The position numbers were made by a program, and so were the translations under genes. DNA of 64,000 bases from Catonia carolina. Taxonomy: Eukaryota; Arthropoda; Insecta; Hemiptera; Achilidae. The notes below the pieces were generated by a model. The model ran no database searches. It was not told the origin of the DNA and worked only from the letters and a program-made list of their open reading frames with translations. Positions 20,655-31,629 of this stretch are shown in pieces (within the stretch, counting starts at the first letter, position 1; every line of letters starts with the position of its first letter). Location of the stretch: NCBI GenBank assembly GCA_035578175.1, contig JAQMRL010000006.1, forward strand, positions 55,593,001 through 55,657,000. Reading direction: 5' to 3'.

Positions 20655-21605
20655 AGTAAATAAAGATATTGTATTATTTTATTTATACAATGATACAACT
20701 TTTTTTCAATTTAACAGACTACATAATTTAGTAACTATAACATATTAATTAATCCTGCATCATAGGCAACCATCAGAAGGGAGACTTGGGCTCTGGTTGC
20801 CGAGTTAATTCAGCTATTACTCGTCATAACAATTATTTTGTACTTAAAATAATATCTGTACCAAAGAGGAAAAGAGTGTTTACTCCAATTTTGGCAAAAT
20901 TGAAATAAAGCTGCCTTTAAAATCAGAAATAAATGCTCTAATTCTTCAATTTTGTAGTTTATGTTTATTTTTTTTGTAAAATCGTTATTGAATGTGTTTT
21001 ACTGATGTTAAATAAATTTTTCTTGCATTTTTGTTAAATTTGTTGTTTTATTGGTCTGTTACAAAACAGTACGCTACTGGTAAATTTTTAATTTTTTTTA
21101 AACGTGTATAAAATGCTGCTTCTTTATAAAAATAGTGTTAGCACTAGGTATTTCACTTAAGTGTTCTTTATAAAATCAAATTATTGTACATTACAGTTAA
21201 CACTAATGTACAAAGTAAAAAAGTAACAAAATACAGAAAGCCGTTAAGGTTTTAAGTTCTGTTTGGGTGGGAAGGTGTATAGAAGTTGAGAAAGTTTTGA
21301 AAATATAATAGATTTATAGATAAGATTTATTTTCTGTAGAAACCGGGTGTAAATTTCAAGTTTCTAACACGTACTGAAATTTTGTTACAATAACAAAAAG
21401 ATAATATTGCTACTTATTGGCTCTTCTGAAAAATCACCAAAATAGAGTTAACACCTTTTACTTCTCAGGTACACGTATATGAAACTAAATCTAGGAAAAA
21501 GAAAAAAAGAAAAGAAACCCAGATACATTTAAACTGCAAAATCTGGTCCTGTGTATTTTAAAGAGATTGTTCTATAGAAATAGATTTAAAATTTTTACAT
21601 AAATG
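20655..21605. other. region upstream of the Pro/Val-rich gene
   Basis: The first exon and promoter of the minus-strand cuticular-type gene should lie here or beyond. I found no donor and start codon pair convincing enough to call. No repeat family was recognised. Confidence 0.35.
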
Positions 21606-21610
21606 TAAAT

Positions 21611-22000
21611 GCCCATAACAAGCAGGTAGAGAGTTAAATTATTTGCACTCGATCTGCTTGTTCTAGGGCTACAAAAATAGTTCTGTTTCTTATCACATGG
21701 TCTGCCAATTACACAACTCAAGCATTTAAGAACAGAAAAGGTAGAAGTGTAAAATACACTAGTCAAGAGTTATCTCCTCTGAGAGTAATGAATTTCATTA
21801 TGCAGCCAGATCCCGAGGTAAATGAATTGAAGGTGTCATTTGCAGTGGAAAATAGATGCTTTCAGAGAGCCTGGCATGCTGATAAGGATACTTTTCTACT
21901 GAGTGAGGAGGGCAATGGTAAACCACCTTACTCCTCAATTTACTTAGTAAAATCTCTAGAGGTTCAAACCAGCCTTTCGGCTGATTACTTAAACAACAAC
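21611..22000 (+). repeat. repeat B copy, full length with open frame
   Basis: It runs from GCCCATAACAAGCAGGTAGAG to the 3' stem-loop CAGCCTTTCGGCTGATTACT and TAAACAACAACA. An 87-codon frame (21788-22051) starts MNFIMQPDPEVNELKVSFA and is collinear with the frame in the copy at 8402. Confidence 0.85.
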
Positions 22001-22439
22001 ATGGATGTAAAGAGGACACTTTTGAGATTCTGCAAAACATCCGAAAATTAAAATTGGTAAAAACCTTAACAAGATTTTGCGAATAAAAACAAAATAATTA
22101 AATTAAAGTTTCGATGGTCCTGCTATTCTGATGGCACATTACGAAGTTCAGTTTGTTTTCAAGGGTCGTTATGGTGACGAGGAATTGTTTATTATGGTTA
22201 TCGTTTAAAACATCGTGAAATAAGACTACAGGTTAAGTGTGAATTAACATTGTAAAATTTTTTGGTTAGAATAAATATTAGATTAATCAAAATTATTGTA
22301 TGAATTAATTCATTCAGATCAGCTAGGTTTTAATTTAATTGTTAATTAATATGGCCAAATTAGTTTTGAATAAAACAATAAAAATAATAAAACTTAATTT
22401 TATAAATTATAAATATATTTTATTATCTGTGTAAATATA

Positions 22440-22540
22440 ACTTGTACTAATAATTTTCTAGATTCTAGCCGGGAATCGATTTCCACTTTGTAGCGTAGCA
22501 CAAATCGCTAGTGTAACGCATTAGTTGATAGGTATTTAAA
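22440..22540 (-). mobile_element. SINE1 fragment, tRNA-like head
   Basis: The minus strand contains a diverged B box, GATTCCCGGCTAGAATC, and an A-box region near ACACTAGCGATTTGTG. The body and tail are missing. Confidence 0.45.
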
Positions 22541-22609
22541 AAAATAAAATTTGTAAATGGTTATAAAAATGATTTAGGCGTATTGTTAAAACCCGAAACT
22601 CAAGATCAA

Positions 22610-22740
22610 TTATTACAGTTTTTCCACTTTTAACTTGTCAAGATGTATGCCAATGTATTTAGTGGAGTCTGCTTCATGGACACGGTTTATGCAGATTGGT
22701 GGAAATGTATCTTTTCTCAGTACTGTCTTAATGTCATAAA
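22610..22740 (-). pseudogene. jockey-clade LINE fragment, short
   Basis: The minus strand encodes RKDTFPPICINRVHEADSTK and YIGIHLDK, equivalent to RKDSCPPVYINN...YLGIHIDK in the 4975-5945 copy. Both ends are missing. Confidence 0.65.
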
Positions 22741-23530
22741 TTTTTAAAAGCGTTTGTTATGGATAAACCAATAGCGTGACTTTCCCTATCCTACAAATCT
22801 GAGAAAATTGAAAATAAAAATTATTATAAATTAAAAATATAAAGTAATAAAATAATAAACATAGTAATAAAGTAGGCCTAATGATCCGTGTATCTTTTGC
22901 TTTGTAGTCAAGTATTACAGTACAGCTTTTCTATCAGAATATAATTATTATTAACATTGAGAACAGCAGATCGATAAATCAATTAATTTAATTTATTATA
23001 TTTTTCAAATTTCTCAGTAAAATAAATTACTAAAGTGTATTTTCAAAATTTCCAGTCAAAAAGTAAATTAAAAAAATTATATTAACTAAATTCATTTTCT
23101 TATTGTAAATTTTCTAACTTTAGTTCAAGAATTTTATTTGATTTCATTTAAATTTATGAACTTTATGGAACAGATCTAGAAGCTTTTGGCAAATATTATT
23201 TTTTATAATCTTGAACTAAAATACTTAGTTATATTAATATAAAAACAAAATCCAGACTAACTTAAATAATTGTACAAATTTGAAATTTTTATTTGATTAT
23301 TTAAATTCGATCCAAATAACAATGTAATTTATAAATAATTTATTTAACAATTTAAATTTTAAGATTTTTCAACAATAGCAAGAAGTCTCTGGAGACGAAC
23401 ACGAATCAGAAGAGACATGAAAATTGTGCAATTAATCTATGAATATTAAAAACAATTAAATAGTAAATGAAAAGATTAATATGAAGATATTTAACTAATA
23501 AAATATAAATAAACGAAGATTTAACTAATC
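22741..23530. other. AT-rich sequence, nothing assigned
   Basis: No frame, repeat border or RNA gene was recognised. Confidence 0.4.
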
Positions 23531-23531
23531 T

Positions 23532-23641
23532 TCCCGGACAGGGTTTGGAAATTTTAACTCGTTAAAACCCACCGTTGCAGAACCGATGCCTACAGTAGTC
23601 ACTAATGACCAAGCTGTTGATGCGGAATTAAAAAAAAAAAA
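23532..23641 (+). mobile_element. SINE1 fragment, 3' half
   Basis: The SINE1 body (CACTAATGACCAAGCTGTTG) ends in an A-run of 12 on the plus strand. The tRNA-like head is absent, so it is 5'-truncated. This orientation is opposite to most SINE1 copies here. Confidence 0.6.
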
Positions 23642-24134
23642 GTATAAAAAACTAAATAATTTTCGTTTTTTGTTTAATGTCATTTAATTTCTTAGTATGT
23701 CATGTAGCTTACCGTAGTTAATTTTATTCGTTTTCCGTTTACTCAACGTACACTGAGTTATGTGGTTAAGAAACGTTGTTGGTATACGCTAAATATTTTA
23801 CTACTGGGCTCCTGAATACCGTACATTGTATAGAGTATTTAGAAAAGACCAATTACAACGGAGTATATCGTGTTTAAAGTAGGTCTAAAATGTTTTGTTC
23901 TGAAGAACTTAGAAGGAGATAATCAAGCGTCTTACTAAGAACAATACTAGAACAAATTCTTATAGTTTAGATCTATGAAATCTATTTAAATTAAAAGAAT
24001 TTGAAAAATATTATTACAAATACAAATTTGACTTTCTACGACCCTGTATGAATATAAAATAGGGAAGAAAAGTATTGTTTCAATGTAAATTTTTTTAAAT
24101 CGAGTTTTCAGAACTAAAAGGGGTTTTAGCGATG

Positions 24135-24135
24135 G

Positions 24136-24166
<31 letters not shown>
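24135..24166. repeat. (GT)n microsatellite
   Basis: About 13 GT units are followed by GCGCGC inside repeat A. It grew from the shorter TGTGTGTG present in other copies. Confidence 0.9.
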
Positions 24167-24167
<1 letters not shown>

Positions 24168-24885
24168 ATGTAGTCTACGCGTTTGAACAAAATTCGCAAG
24201 AACGGAGTAACGTACGAAGTTGAAATTTCAAACAAAACGTAAGCACCGTGCAAAGGACCCAACACGAACATTTTAATCAAAATCGGACAACCGAAAGATT
24301 ATTCGTGCCAGTTTTCACTTTTTACGATTTTCTCAAGAACGGCTCCTACAATTTTTTAAAAAATTGCCTCATTTACTACATTATTAATGCTCTACAAGAT
24401 AGTGTAAGCGCCATGTCTGCTGAAATAGATTGAGACTGTGCTCTCATGGTAATTTTTTTTTTAATTGCTGCCTCAATGTGCAATTTAGCACAAAATTGTA
24501 TATAATGAAATTTGTAAGAATTTGAAAAAAACACAACTTTTATTAAAATATTTTTCTAAAACACTTAGTTTAGCGCCAATTAATTACCTAGTGATTTTAT
24601 GTATTTTTATCATAAAAATTAGGTAGTTTAATAATTGTATGATTTAAGATTGCCGCCTTAGTATGCATTTTACGACAAAAGTATTTATTTAAAAGTTATA
24701 GAAAGTTAAAAAAAACCTACAACTTTTATTTTAAATATATATTTTTCTAAATCACTTAATTTAGCGTCAGTAATTTCCTGTATTTTTAAGTAGAATAGAA
24801 GTTGATTTTTATTTTGCGTCATTCATTTAAGATTAAAATTAGGTTATGTTTTTTATTTTATATAATATAGTATATTAGGAAGTGC

Positions 24886-25350
24886 ATGAACAAAAGGTAC
24901 ATGGTGAATGGACAGTGGCGGTTAATCCCAAACAAAGAAATCTACAAACTAATCCCCCCACTAACAAATAACTTTAGAAAGAAGAGAATATCATTCCTAG
25001 GACACATACTCAGAGCCAAAAAGTCCAGACTTGTGAACCGGCTGATCAACCATTTTTGGAAAAAGGTGTCGAGACCTAGGTGGCTGAAGGAGGTACAACG
25101 GGATGTGGAGGAACTTGGAATCACTAAACAAGACCTGCTAACAAAATCAGCTAAGTACAACCAATTAGTCAATATGGTAACATTGGAACCAAAAACCAGA
25201 AGAGTGTACAACAGGGTATTTACCGACGAAGACCGGAAACAGAGATCGGAACGTTTTAAAAAAATGTGGGCCAAACGAAAGAAAGCCACGCTTAGGAGAG
25301 CGCGTTTTTCAAAGAAACCGAACACTGGAACAGACCTAAACTTGAACTAG
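24886..25350 (+). pseudogene. non-LTR retrotransposon ORF2 C-terminal fragment
   Basis: A 154-codon open frame encodes the region after the reverse transcriptase: KRISFLGHILRAKKSRLVNR, PRWLKEVQRDVEELGITKQD and a very basic tail with KKMWAKRKKATLRRARF. The RT palm is absent, so the copy is 5'-truncated. An A-run follows at about 25376-25390. The flanks ATATAGTAT (24865-24873 and 25395-25403) are a 9-bp target duplication. The open frame suggests a fairly recent insertion. Other members lie at 14060, 45735 and 55660. Confidence 0.75.
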
Positions 25351-26094
25351 AGTGATCCTATGAGGTCTCAAAAGTAAAAAAAAAAAAAAATTGTATATAG
25401 TATTACTAATGAATAAACATGGGTTATAGTCTACGTTTCATTATTTACATTGGCAAGAGAAAATGGTGTAAGATTATACACCAAATTTTTTTTTAGATTG
25501 TAAAGGATTATTAAGCACTTAATTAAACTAAATTTTTGTAAAATATCTTAAAAATGAATACACTTACCAAGCTGTAATGCATTTTGATATTATAGTTTGA
25601 ACTACAAAAATGAATCAAAACAACAAATTCACTAGTGAACGTAATTCAATAATATAACATAGTGTTCACGTGAGATACATTTTATAAGGCCAAGAATCGC
25701 CCCCGCCCTTATGTCCTGAACTTGTAAGAAGTACCGGGATCCATTGAAGGTCGTTTAGAAGAACCACGCCTTTCCTTCTTAAGCGACTTACCAGAGGTTG
25801 CAAATTTTTATTTTGTATAAGATTTCCGTATCACTTTTAGGTGCGTTTACACTGTGTCAACGAATCAGTTGAAGATGAACTATTATTGGTTATAAATGGT
25901 CGATGGATTATAGAAAATTTCTGTTGTTAATAATGACCTATCTTGACATTAACCTTTCAAGGTAATCGTTAAAAGTCAAATAAATAAAAAAATTATTTTG
26001 TGGGTCATAGGTCAAGCCAGAATCACGGTTTCTGTGCTTATTCAATTTACTTTCTGCCTTTATGATCCTTACTTTTCTTGATTAATTCTAACAC

Positions 26095-26185
26095 ACACAC
26101 ACACACATGATTAACCCTACCCATTCAAAGTAGTTACTAATAACCAAGACGTTGATGTGACTTTAAACTAAACTAAAAAAAAAAA
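26095..26185 (+). mobile_element. SINE1 fragment with poly(A)
   Basis: The body segment ACTAATAACCAAGACGTTG runs into an 18-base A-run. A short (AC)n lies at its 5' side. The tRNA-like head is absent. Confidence 0.55.
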
Positions 26186-26216
26186 AAAAAAAATTGATTT
26201 TATATTCATGTACCAA

Positions 26217-26600
26217 ATAAATCCAATAGTCCAATCTCTTTCAAATAACGATCTCCCTGTTAACAGACGACTGAAACGAAGGTGGAATGGGGATCTTCTT
26301 CAACGACCATAAAAGAAATCAATTTAACTTGTCATGCTTGTGTCGTATCATAAAAACAAAACATCATTATTTCATATAAAAAAGAAATCATCCATCATAG
26401 TTTATAAATCATTATCATTGAAAAATATTAGCACCACATTCCTTGCAAAACTCACGCCAAAATCGGTCACTGGATCGATTCACATTCACGTACATTCCCG
26501 CCATTCCTCATTTATTCCATCTCATTTACTAGTTGTGTTTTAAAAATAAAATGTACAGTTGTAAATAAAAATAAAGTTGAAACCAAAAAAAGAAAATATT
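26217..26600 (+). pseudogene. jockey-clade LINE 3' end
   Basis: It starts at VQSLSNNDLPVNRRLKRRW (plus strand) and a stop, then about 280 bases of 3' untranslated sequence shared with 29700-30008, ending TACAGTTGTAAATAAAAATA and a short A-rich tail. Confidence 0.65.
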
Positions 26601-26608
26601 CAAGAAAG

Positions 26609-26990
26609 ATGCCCATAACAGACCGGTGGAGTGTTAAATTACTTGCACTCAATCTGTTACTTCCTGGACTACAAAAAATAATTCTGTTTCTTATCACATT
26701 ATCAGCCAATTATATGACTGAAGCATTTAAGAACAGAAGATGTAGAGATGTAAAAGACACTAATCAGAGTTATCTTCTCTGAAAGTTATGCATTTCATTA
26801 TACAGGCAGACCCTATGGTAAATGAAGTTAAGGTGTCACTTGCAGGGTGGAAAATAGATGCTTTTCAGAGGGTCTGGCATACTTTTCTATTTAGTGAGGA
26901 AGATATTGTAAACCACCTCACTCGTCGTTTTACTTAATAAAACCTCTAGAGGTTCAAACCAGCCTTTCGGCTGATCACCAAACCACAACA
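26609..26990 (+). repeat. repeat B copy, with internal deletion
   Basis: It starts GCCCATAACAGACCGGTGG and ends CAGCCTTTCGGCTGATCACC and AAACCACAAC. About 15 bases are missing near TGGCATAC, which breaks the frame. Confidence 0.8.
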
Positions 26991-27426
26991 CAAGAAAGTT
27001 GTGAGAATGTTTCACACCAGATTTATTTTACAATAATGAATCGAAATTTTATGACGTTGGAATGAATAACATAAGAGTGAATTGACTATAATACTTTTTG
27101 GTAATCCGTGTACATGCAGGGTACAGAGTGGAGAAGGAATATATTAGAACAAGGGTGCACAATCTGTGGGCCACAACTTGTTTTTTTTGTGGCCCGCAAC
27201 CCACTCTTAAAATGTTACTATTAAATTTAGTGAAACGAAATACTAGATATTTCAGAGTAAAAGACAGAAGCCAGCACATTATTGCTGTACCAAACAACAA
27301 TAGGATACTAACATTGAGTGTTACCCATACAATTTTGTTTAATACCTAAAATGTTTCATGAGATTTCTACAAAAATTACCGCGAGAAATTTGTTTAAAAC
27401 TTTCGTGTTTGTTCAGTAGGTTTCTT

Positions 27427-28080
27427 ATTTTGTGTGAGGAAGTTTTTTCGTTAATGAAAAATATCAAATCAAAAGCTTGTTCGTGATTAACAGACAGTCA
27501 CTTGGAATCAACTTTGAGAAATGTAACTACAGTCCATTCGAAATAGCATGATAGTAAGTCTTTGAATGGTGGTAAATTTTTAAAATAAAAAGTTCCTTTT
27601 CAAAAGTAAACTTTCCCTTTTAATTAATTAATCTTACAAAATACAATAATATAAAATCTCTGTTTTGCAATTTTAAAAACATATGGAATTAATTATTTTA
27701 CTGGGATTTGTTATTGTTGCATGCAGTAACTTACGCATTCAATACACAAGACGTGATTGATTAATAAATTAATATTTAATTAATAATAATAAAATAATAA
27801 TTAAATTATAAAAATTTCATTTCTGTTTTCCGAGTGTTATTGGGAAATCATTATTTTTTCTTTTCCATTATTAATTTATCTTTTAAAACGATTTCATTCA
27901 CTATCAGGGAAAGTTAACACAAAGAAAAATCTCTTAAGTGGTAGCAATGACGCATGAACACATTACAAAAATCCCTTAGTTCTTTATTCCATTTAAGTAA
28001 TACTACCATGCTATTTCGAGTGGACTGCACAAACATTAAATTAGGCATTGAACAATTTATCAATCAACGAAGGAGGGTTG
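27427..28080 (+). pseudogene. hAT transposase C-terminal remnant, split by a MITE
   Basis: Plus-strand codons from 27427 read ILCEEVFSLMKNIKSKACS, a stop, then LTDSHLESTLRNVTT. This is the hAT C-terminal dimerisation region of the ZBED5/GTF2IRD2-like group (from memory, 'CE.AFS.MK..KS.....LTD.HLES.LR.ATT'). After the nested MITE the frame resumes at 28028 with TNIKLGIEQFINQRRRVDD, matching the usual end of such proteins. It is inactive: an internal stop, an insertion, and no N-terminal or catalytic part. Confidence 0.7.
27530..28027. mobile_element. TA-target MITE inside the hAT relic
   Basis: The termini CAGTCCATTCGAAATAGCAT and (inverted) CAGTCCACTCGAAATAGCAT are nearly identical, with TA on the left and CA on the right. 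It is 498 bases long with no transposase frame. TA target and CAGT ends suggest a Tc1-mariner type element. Confidence 0.7.
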
Positions 28081-28429
28081 ATGACCTCTGGATAACGTTG
28101 GTACAGGTACGTAGGATATACAATTTTATAGTACAATAACATATAGTCCGTCGTTCACTGTACCATAAAATAGTTGGATTTTAATGTTTAACCACAAATA
28201 AATAAGATGTATACCAGTTGTTAAACTCAAGCAATTTTATTCTTGTGGCTCGGCTCGAAAAATCAGTAAAAAATTAATTGGCTCACCGTTTCAAAAAGGT
28301 TGTGCACATCTGGATTAGAACATCTCATTGTTCCAGATTTTATTGTACGTGTAAATTAAATATGATGTTTGGGCTTACGGATATCTTAATTACGATTCAT
28401 AAAACGGTTCAACAAGTGTAAACGCACCT

Positions 28430-29090
28430 TCGTAGGTGAAAGATCTTGTTAACTGTAAAAACAAAACTACATTAACAAGAATACGAGAGCAAAGGACTGA
28501 GTTACGGCTACATATTTGCCACAGCAGACAAGATCAAGGTCGTTATTATGTTACCTACGTATTTGTGTGGCTGTTCTCTCTACCAAATCATTCTGTGTAT
28601 CGACTTCGTCACAACGTTCCTTTTTCTAGCTATTAAATTACTCTACTCTACACTGTAATACTAAATTACTAATACGTTGTAATATCTTTCAAACATATTA
28701 CTATATTCCTATTAATACCCTACTGGTTTTCTTAATTAATTTTATTTAAAAAAATCAACAAATTTATTAATGTGGATTCGTAATTTATTTGGGCGTAACC
28801 TCAAAATAATCTTCATTTTTTTGTAATCTTATGATCCTAGGTAATTAAATGTATTAGGATAGAATTAAAATGTCTAAAAATAATTCAAAAGCTGTATTCT
28901 TATGAAAACTAGTTTTCTTTTTGACAGAAACACCTAATAAATTATACGTTTTTTAAAAATATATTTTAGTAAATATTTGCAGAAGTAGTTTTTTAATCAA
29001 ATAATATATTTACAGTTATTTAAAATATTACAAAATATTAAGGTTAAAAGAATTTTTTATTTTATTTTCCCTGTATGAATATATATATTT
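28430..29090. other. AT-rich sequence, nothing assigned
   Basis: It contains no frame with recognisable similarity and no repeat border. Confidence 0.4.
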
Positions 29091-29094
29091 TAAC

Positions 29095-29405
29095 CCTAAC
29101 GTGTGGTGCAATCTGTTCAAATCTGATTAATAAGCAACACCATGACCCAATAAGATGAGGATGATGTGTATGACGTGTAAATGAGGTGTAGTCTTGTATA
29201 GACCCAGGCCGACCAATCCTGAGAGAGTATGGTTAATTGAATTCCAACTATCAAAGTACACCGGTAACCACTGTTTATTATTCAATTGCATATAAAAATA
29301 ACTAACTTTACTAGGATTCGAACCAGGAAACTTCGTCTCCGAAAATCTGCTGATAAACAGCTGACTCGCGGCGACGACTTTACCTCTAGATCAACCTGGT
29401 GAGTT
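29095..29405 (-). mobile_element. SINE3 copy, full length
   Basis: The minus-strand start CACCAGGTTGATCTAGAGGT contains an A-box-like stretch, and GGTTCGAATCCTAGTAAAG is the B box. The body includes GTCAGCTGTTTATCAGCAG and GACTACACCTCATTTACACG. It is about 310 bases long. It was used here as reference for the copies at 12795, 36663 and 53162. Confidence 0.7.
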
Positions 29406-29417
29406 TATATGAAATAT

Positions 29418-30600
29418 TATACTGTATAGAAAAAGAAAGTATTGTTTTCATGTTGATTTTTCGAAATCAAATTTTCATCGAAATCAAATTGTCTAAAGTA
29501 CTTAGAGCAATAACAAACGCACCTTTTTACGTAACTAATCATCCCTTCGCAAAGACCTGAAAATACCAACGATTCGAGACATTGTCAACGCAACTTACAA
29601 CTCATTACACACAAAGACAATCGACCACATAAATCCAAATGTCCAATCTCTTTCAACTAACGATCTTCCTATTAACAGACGACTGAAACGAGGGTGGAAT
29701 AGGGATCTTCTCCTGCCACTATAAAAATAACAAAAAAAAAAACATTTCAATTTAACTTGTCATACCTGTTTCATTTCATAAAAAAGAAAATCATCTCATA
29801 AAAAAAATCATCCATCATAGTTTATAAATAATTATCATTAAAAATTGGCACCACATTCCTTGAAACATTTCACACCGAAATCAGTCACTGGATCGATTCT
29901 CATTCACGTCACATTCCCGCCATTCCTCATTCATTCAATCTCATTTACTAGTTGCGCTTTACAAATTGTACAGTTGTAAATAAAAATTAAATTGAAGTGA
30001 AAAAAAATCACCGGAAATACACATGTTCAGGCCTTCTGACCAAAAAAACATGTTTCCCACGATTGGTCTGTTTGTGTGTGTGATCAAAATATCTAAAACG
30101 GATTTTTGCACGAATTTGAAACTTGAATCTTAAATTAGCTACAGCTAGAGGGCACGCCACGAACATTTTCATTAAAATGGTTCTACCAGAAGTAGTAATT
30201 TATTCATGCAATTTTTCACTTTTTGCGATTTTCTCAAAAACGGCTTTTACGATTTTGTTTGAAATTGACTTATTACTGAATTATGTCTGCGAAAATTCTT
30301 GGGAAGGCAGTACTCTGTTGGTGAAAAATAAGTTTATTAAAAATTTCAGTCTTAACATGCATTTTACAGTAAAAATTTATTTAAAGTTGTAGAAAATTAA
30401 GAAATCTACAACTTTAAAAAAAAAAATATTTTTTTTATACAACACTTAATTTAGCAACAATTAATGATTTTCCCTACTTTAAGTCGAAAAAGGTTGATTT
30501 TCATTTTGCGTCAATCACTCATGATTATAATTAAGTTATATATTTCATTATTTACATTGACAAGATAAAGTCATGAGAGTGTTTCACACCAGATTATTTT
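29418..30600 (+). repeat. repeat A copy split by a jockey insertion
   Basis: Repeat A starts at about 29418 (GAAAAAGAAAGTATTGTTTTC), is cut near 29480, and resumes at about 30009 (CACCGGAAATACACATGTTC) to the terminal hairpin GAGAGTGTTTCACAC at about 30575. Confidence 0.7.
29490..30008 (+). pseudogene. jockey-clade LINE 3' end nested in repeat A
   Basis: Shifting plus-strand frames give SKVLRAITNAPFYVTN, LKIPTIRDIVNATYNSL (across a frameshift) and LKRGWNRDLLLPL then stop. A 3' untranslated part of about 280 bases follows, ending TACAGTTGTAAATAAAAAT and GAAGTGAAAAAAAA. It is the best-preserved 3' end of this jockey subfamily in the window. Confidence 0.75.
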
Positions 30601-30708
30601 TAGGCTAAATAATTTATGTACCCCTGTTTAACTCAAAAAAAATTCTGATTTTTGTGAATTTATATTTGAATTGAAAATATTGTTGTAATTACAAATATAT
30701 AGCCTATA

Positions 30709-31198
30709 CAGGGTGATTCATGAAGTTCTCCCCCCACTTCTACAGCACATTGTACTAGTAAAAATAATGAAAAAATGTTATATAAACATAGGTCCGAAAA
30801 CGCTTCGTTAGCGAGTTACAGCTAGCGAAAGATTTCGCCTGAATTCCTGGGCAAAGAGTAAAATAAAGCCATACTGAACTTTTGGAAAGGTTAATTAAGT
30901 AAGAAATGTCGTGGATTCTTATGTAATTTTACCTGATAAAGCTAATAAAATAGGTTTCAGAACTGTACCTGTAGTAGTTTTTGAGGGATTCACGGTTAAA
31001 TGCAAAAAATTGGGGCACGAAACAATGTTTTTTTAAGTTTCATGTACAATAACTTTGTTAAATTGGTAATAAATACATAAAATCAACAAACATTAATTGT
31101 AGAGAATTTAATTCTGAGAAAATTGATATAATCAAAGTCTAAAATAAAACAGAAATAAGTATAAAAAAATCGATTTTATTCAGTATAATACATTACTA
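30709..31198 (+). repeat. left terminal inverted repeat of the mariner-type transposon
   Basis: It starts CAGGGTGATTCATGAAG and ends at ACATTACTA. It includes the CTAGCGAAAGATTTCGC block that is also present in the element at 3382. Confidence 0.9.
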
Positions 31199-31629
31199 TC
31201 TGTAAAGAAATACCGTACGGTATTTAGTTAAAATAAAACAAAAACAAAATGTTTGTTCCTTAATGATGAGATAAATTGAGAAAACAAGATGAACTGTTAA
31301 ATAAATTTGTTTGTAAATAAAAATATCATGTTTTATTACGTTGTATTTTTTTTTAAATAAAAATTTACATTAAATGTTCGAAAATAAATGAAGCAAACAT
31401 TTTCCAATTATTGTTTACTAATAATCGAAATGCAGTTTTTTGTTTTATTAATTTCTAAGTTGGTAACGCACGAATAACAGCTGATCAACAATGGTATTCT
31501 GTACTGTTACGTTAGAACTGTGTATTAGTGGTGTTTTGCAAGCTACAGCAGGAGATCGGGTTCTGTGAATCGTGTTATTAAATGCAATTTTTTTGTGAGT
31601 TATAATTCGATTGTTTATTCAGCGAAAAA

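Larger units (their letters stand above)
24045..25500 (+). repeat. repeat A copy split by a LINE fragment
   Basis: Repeat A runs from about 24045 to 24873 and resumes at 25404-25500 with the usual ending GGCAAGAGAAA and CACCAAATTTTT. The interruption is the LINE fragment 24874-25394. A (GT)n run (24135-24166) has expanded where other copies read GGTCTGTGTGTGG. Confidence 0.7.
27150..28312 (+). mobile_element. hAT element relic with 8-bp target duplication
   Basis: The ends CAAGGGTGCACAATC and (inverted) CAGATGTGCACAACC are hAT-like. The flanks TATTAGAA (27142-27149) and GATTAGAA (28313-28320) give a 7-of-8 match for the 8-bp duplication typical of hAT. It carries the C-terminus of a hAT transposase and is interrupted by a MITE (27530-28027). 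Confidence 0.75.
25839..28429. mobile_element. large TIR element (AGGTGCGTTTACACT ends) loaded with insertions
   Basis: The left end AGGTGCGTTTACACTGTGTC and the inverted right end AGGTGCGTTTACACTTGTTG share about 15 bases. A clean target duplication was not found, so the superfamily is open. Between the ends lie a SINE1 fragment, a jockey 3' end, a repeat B copy and a hAT relic with its own nested MITE. The original element was probably a few hundred bases. Confidence 0.5.

Noticed and set aside
24942..25325. Minus-strand frame of 127 codons
   Set aside because: It is the antisense of the LINE C-terminal fragment, which has clear protein similarity on the plus strand.
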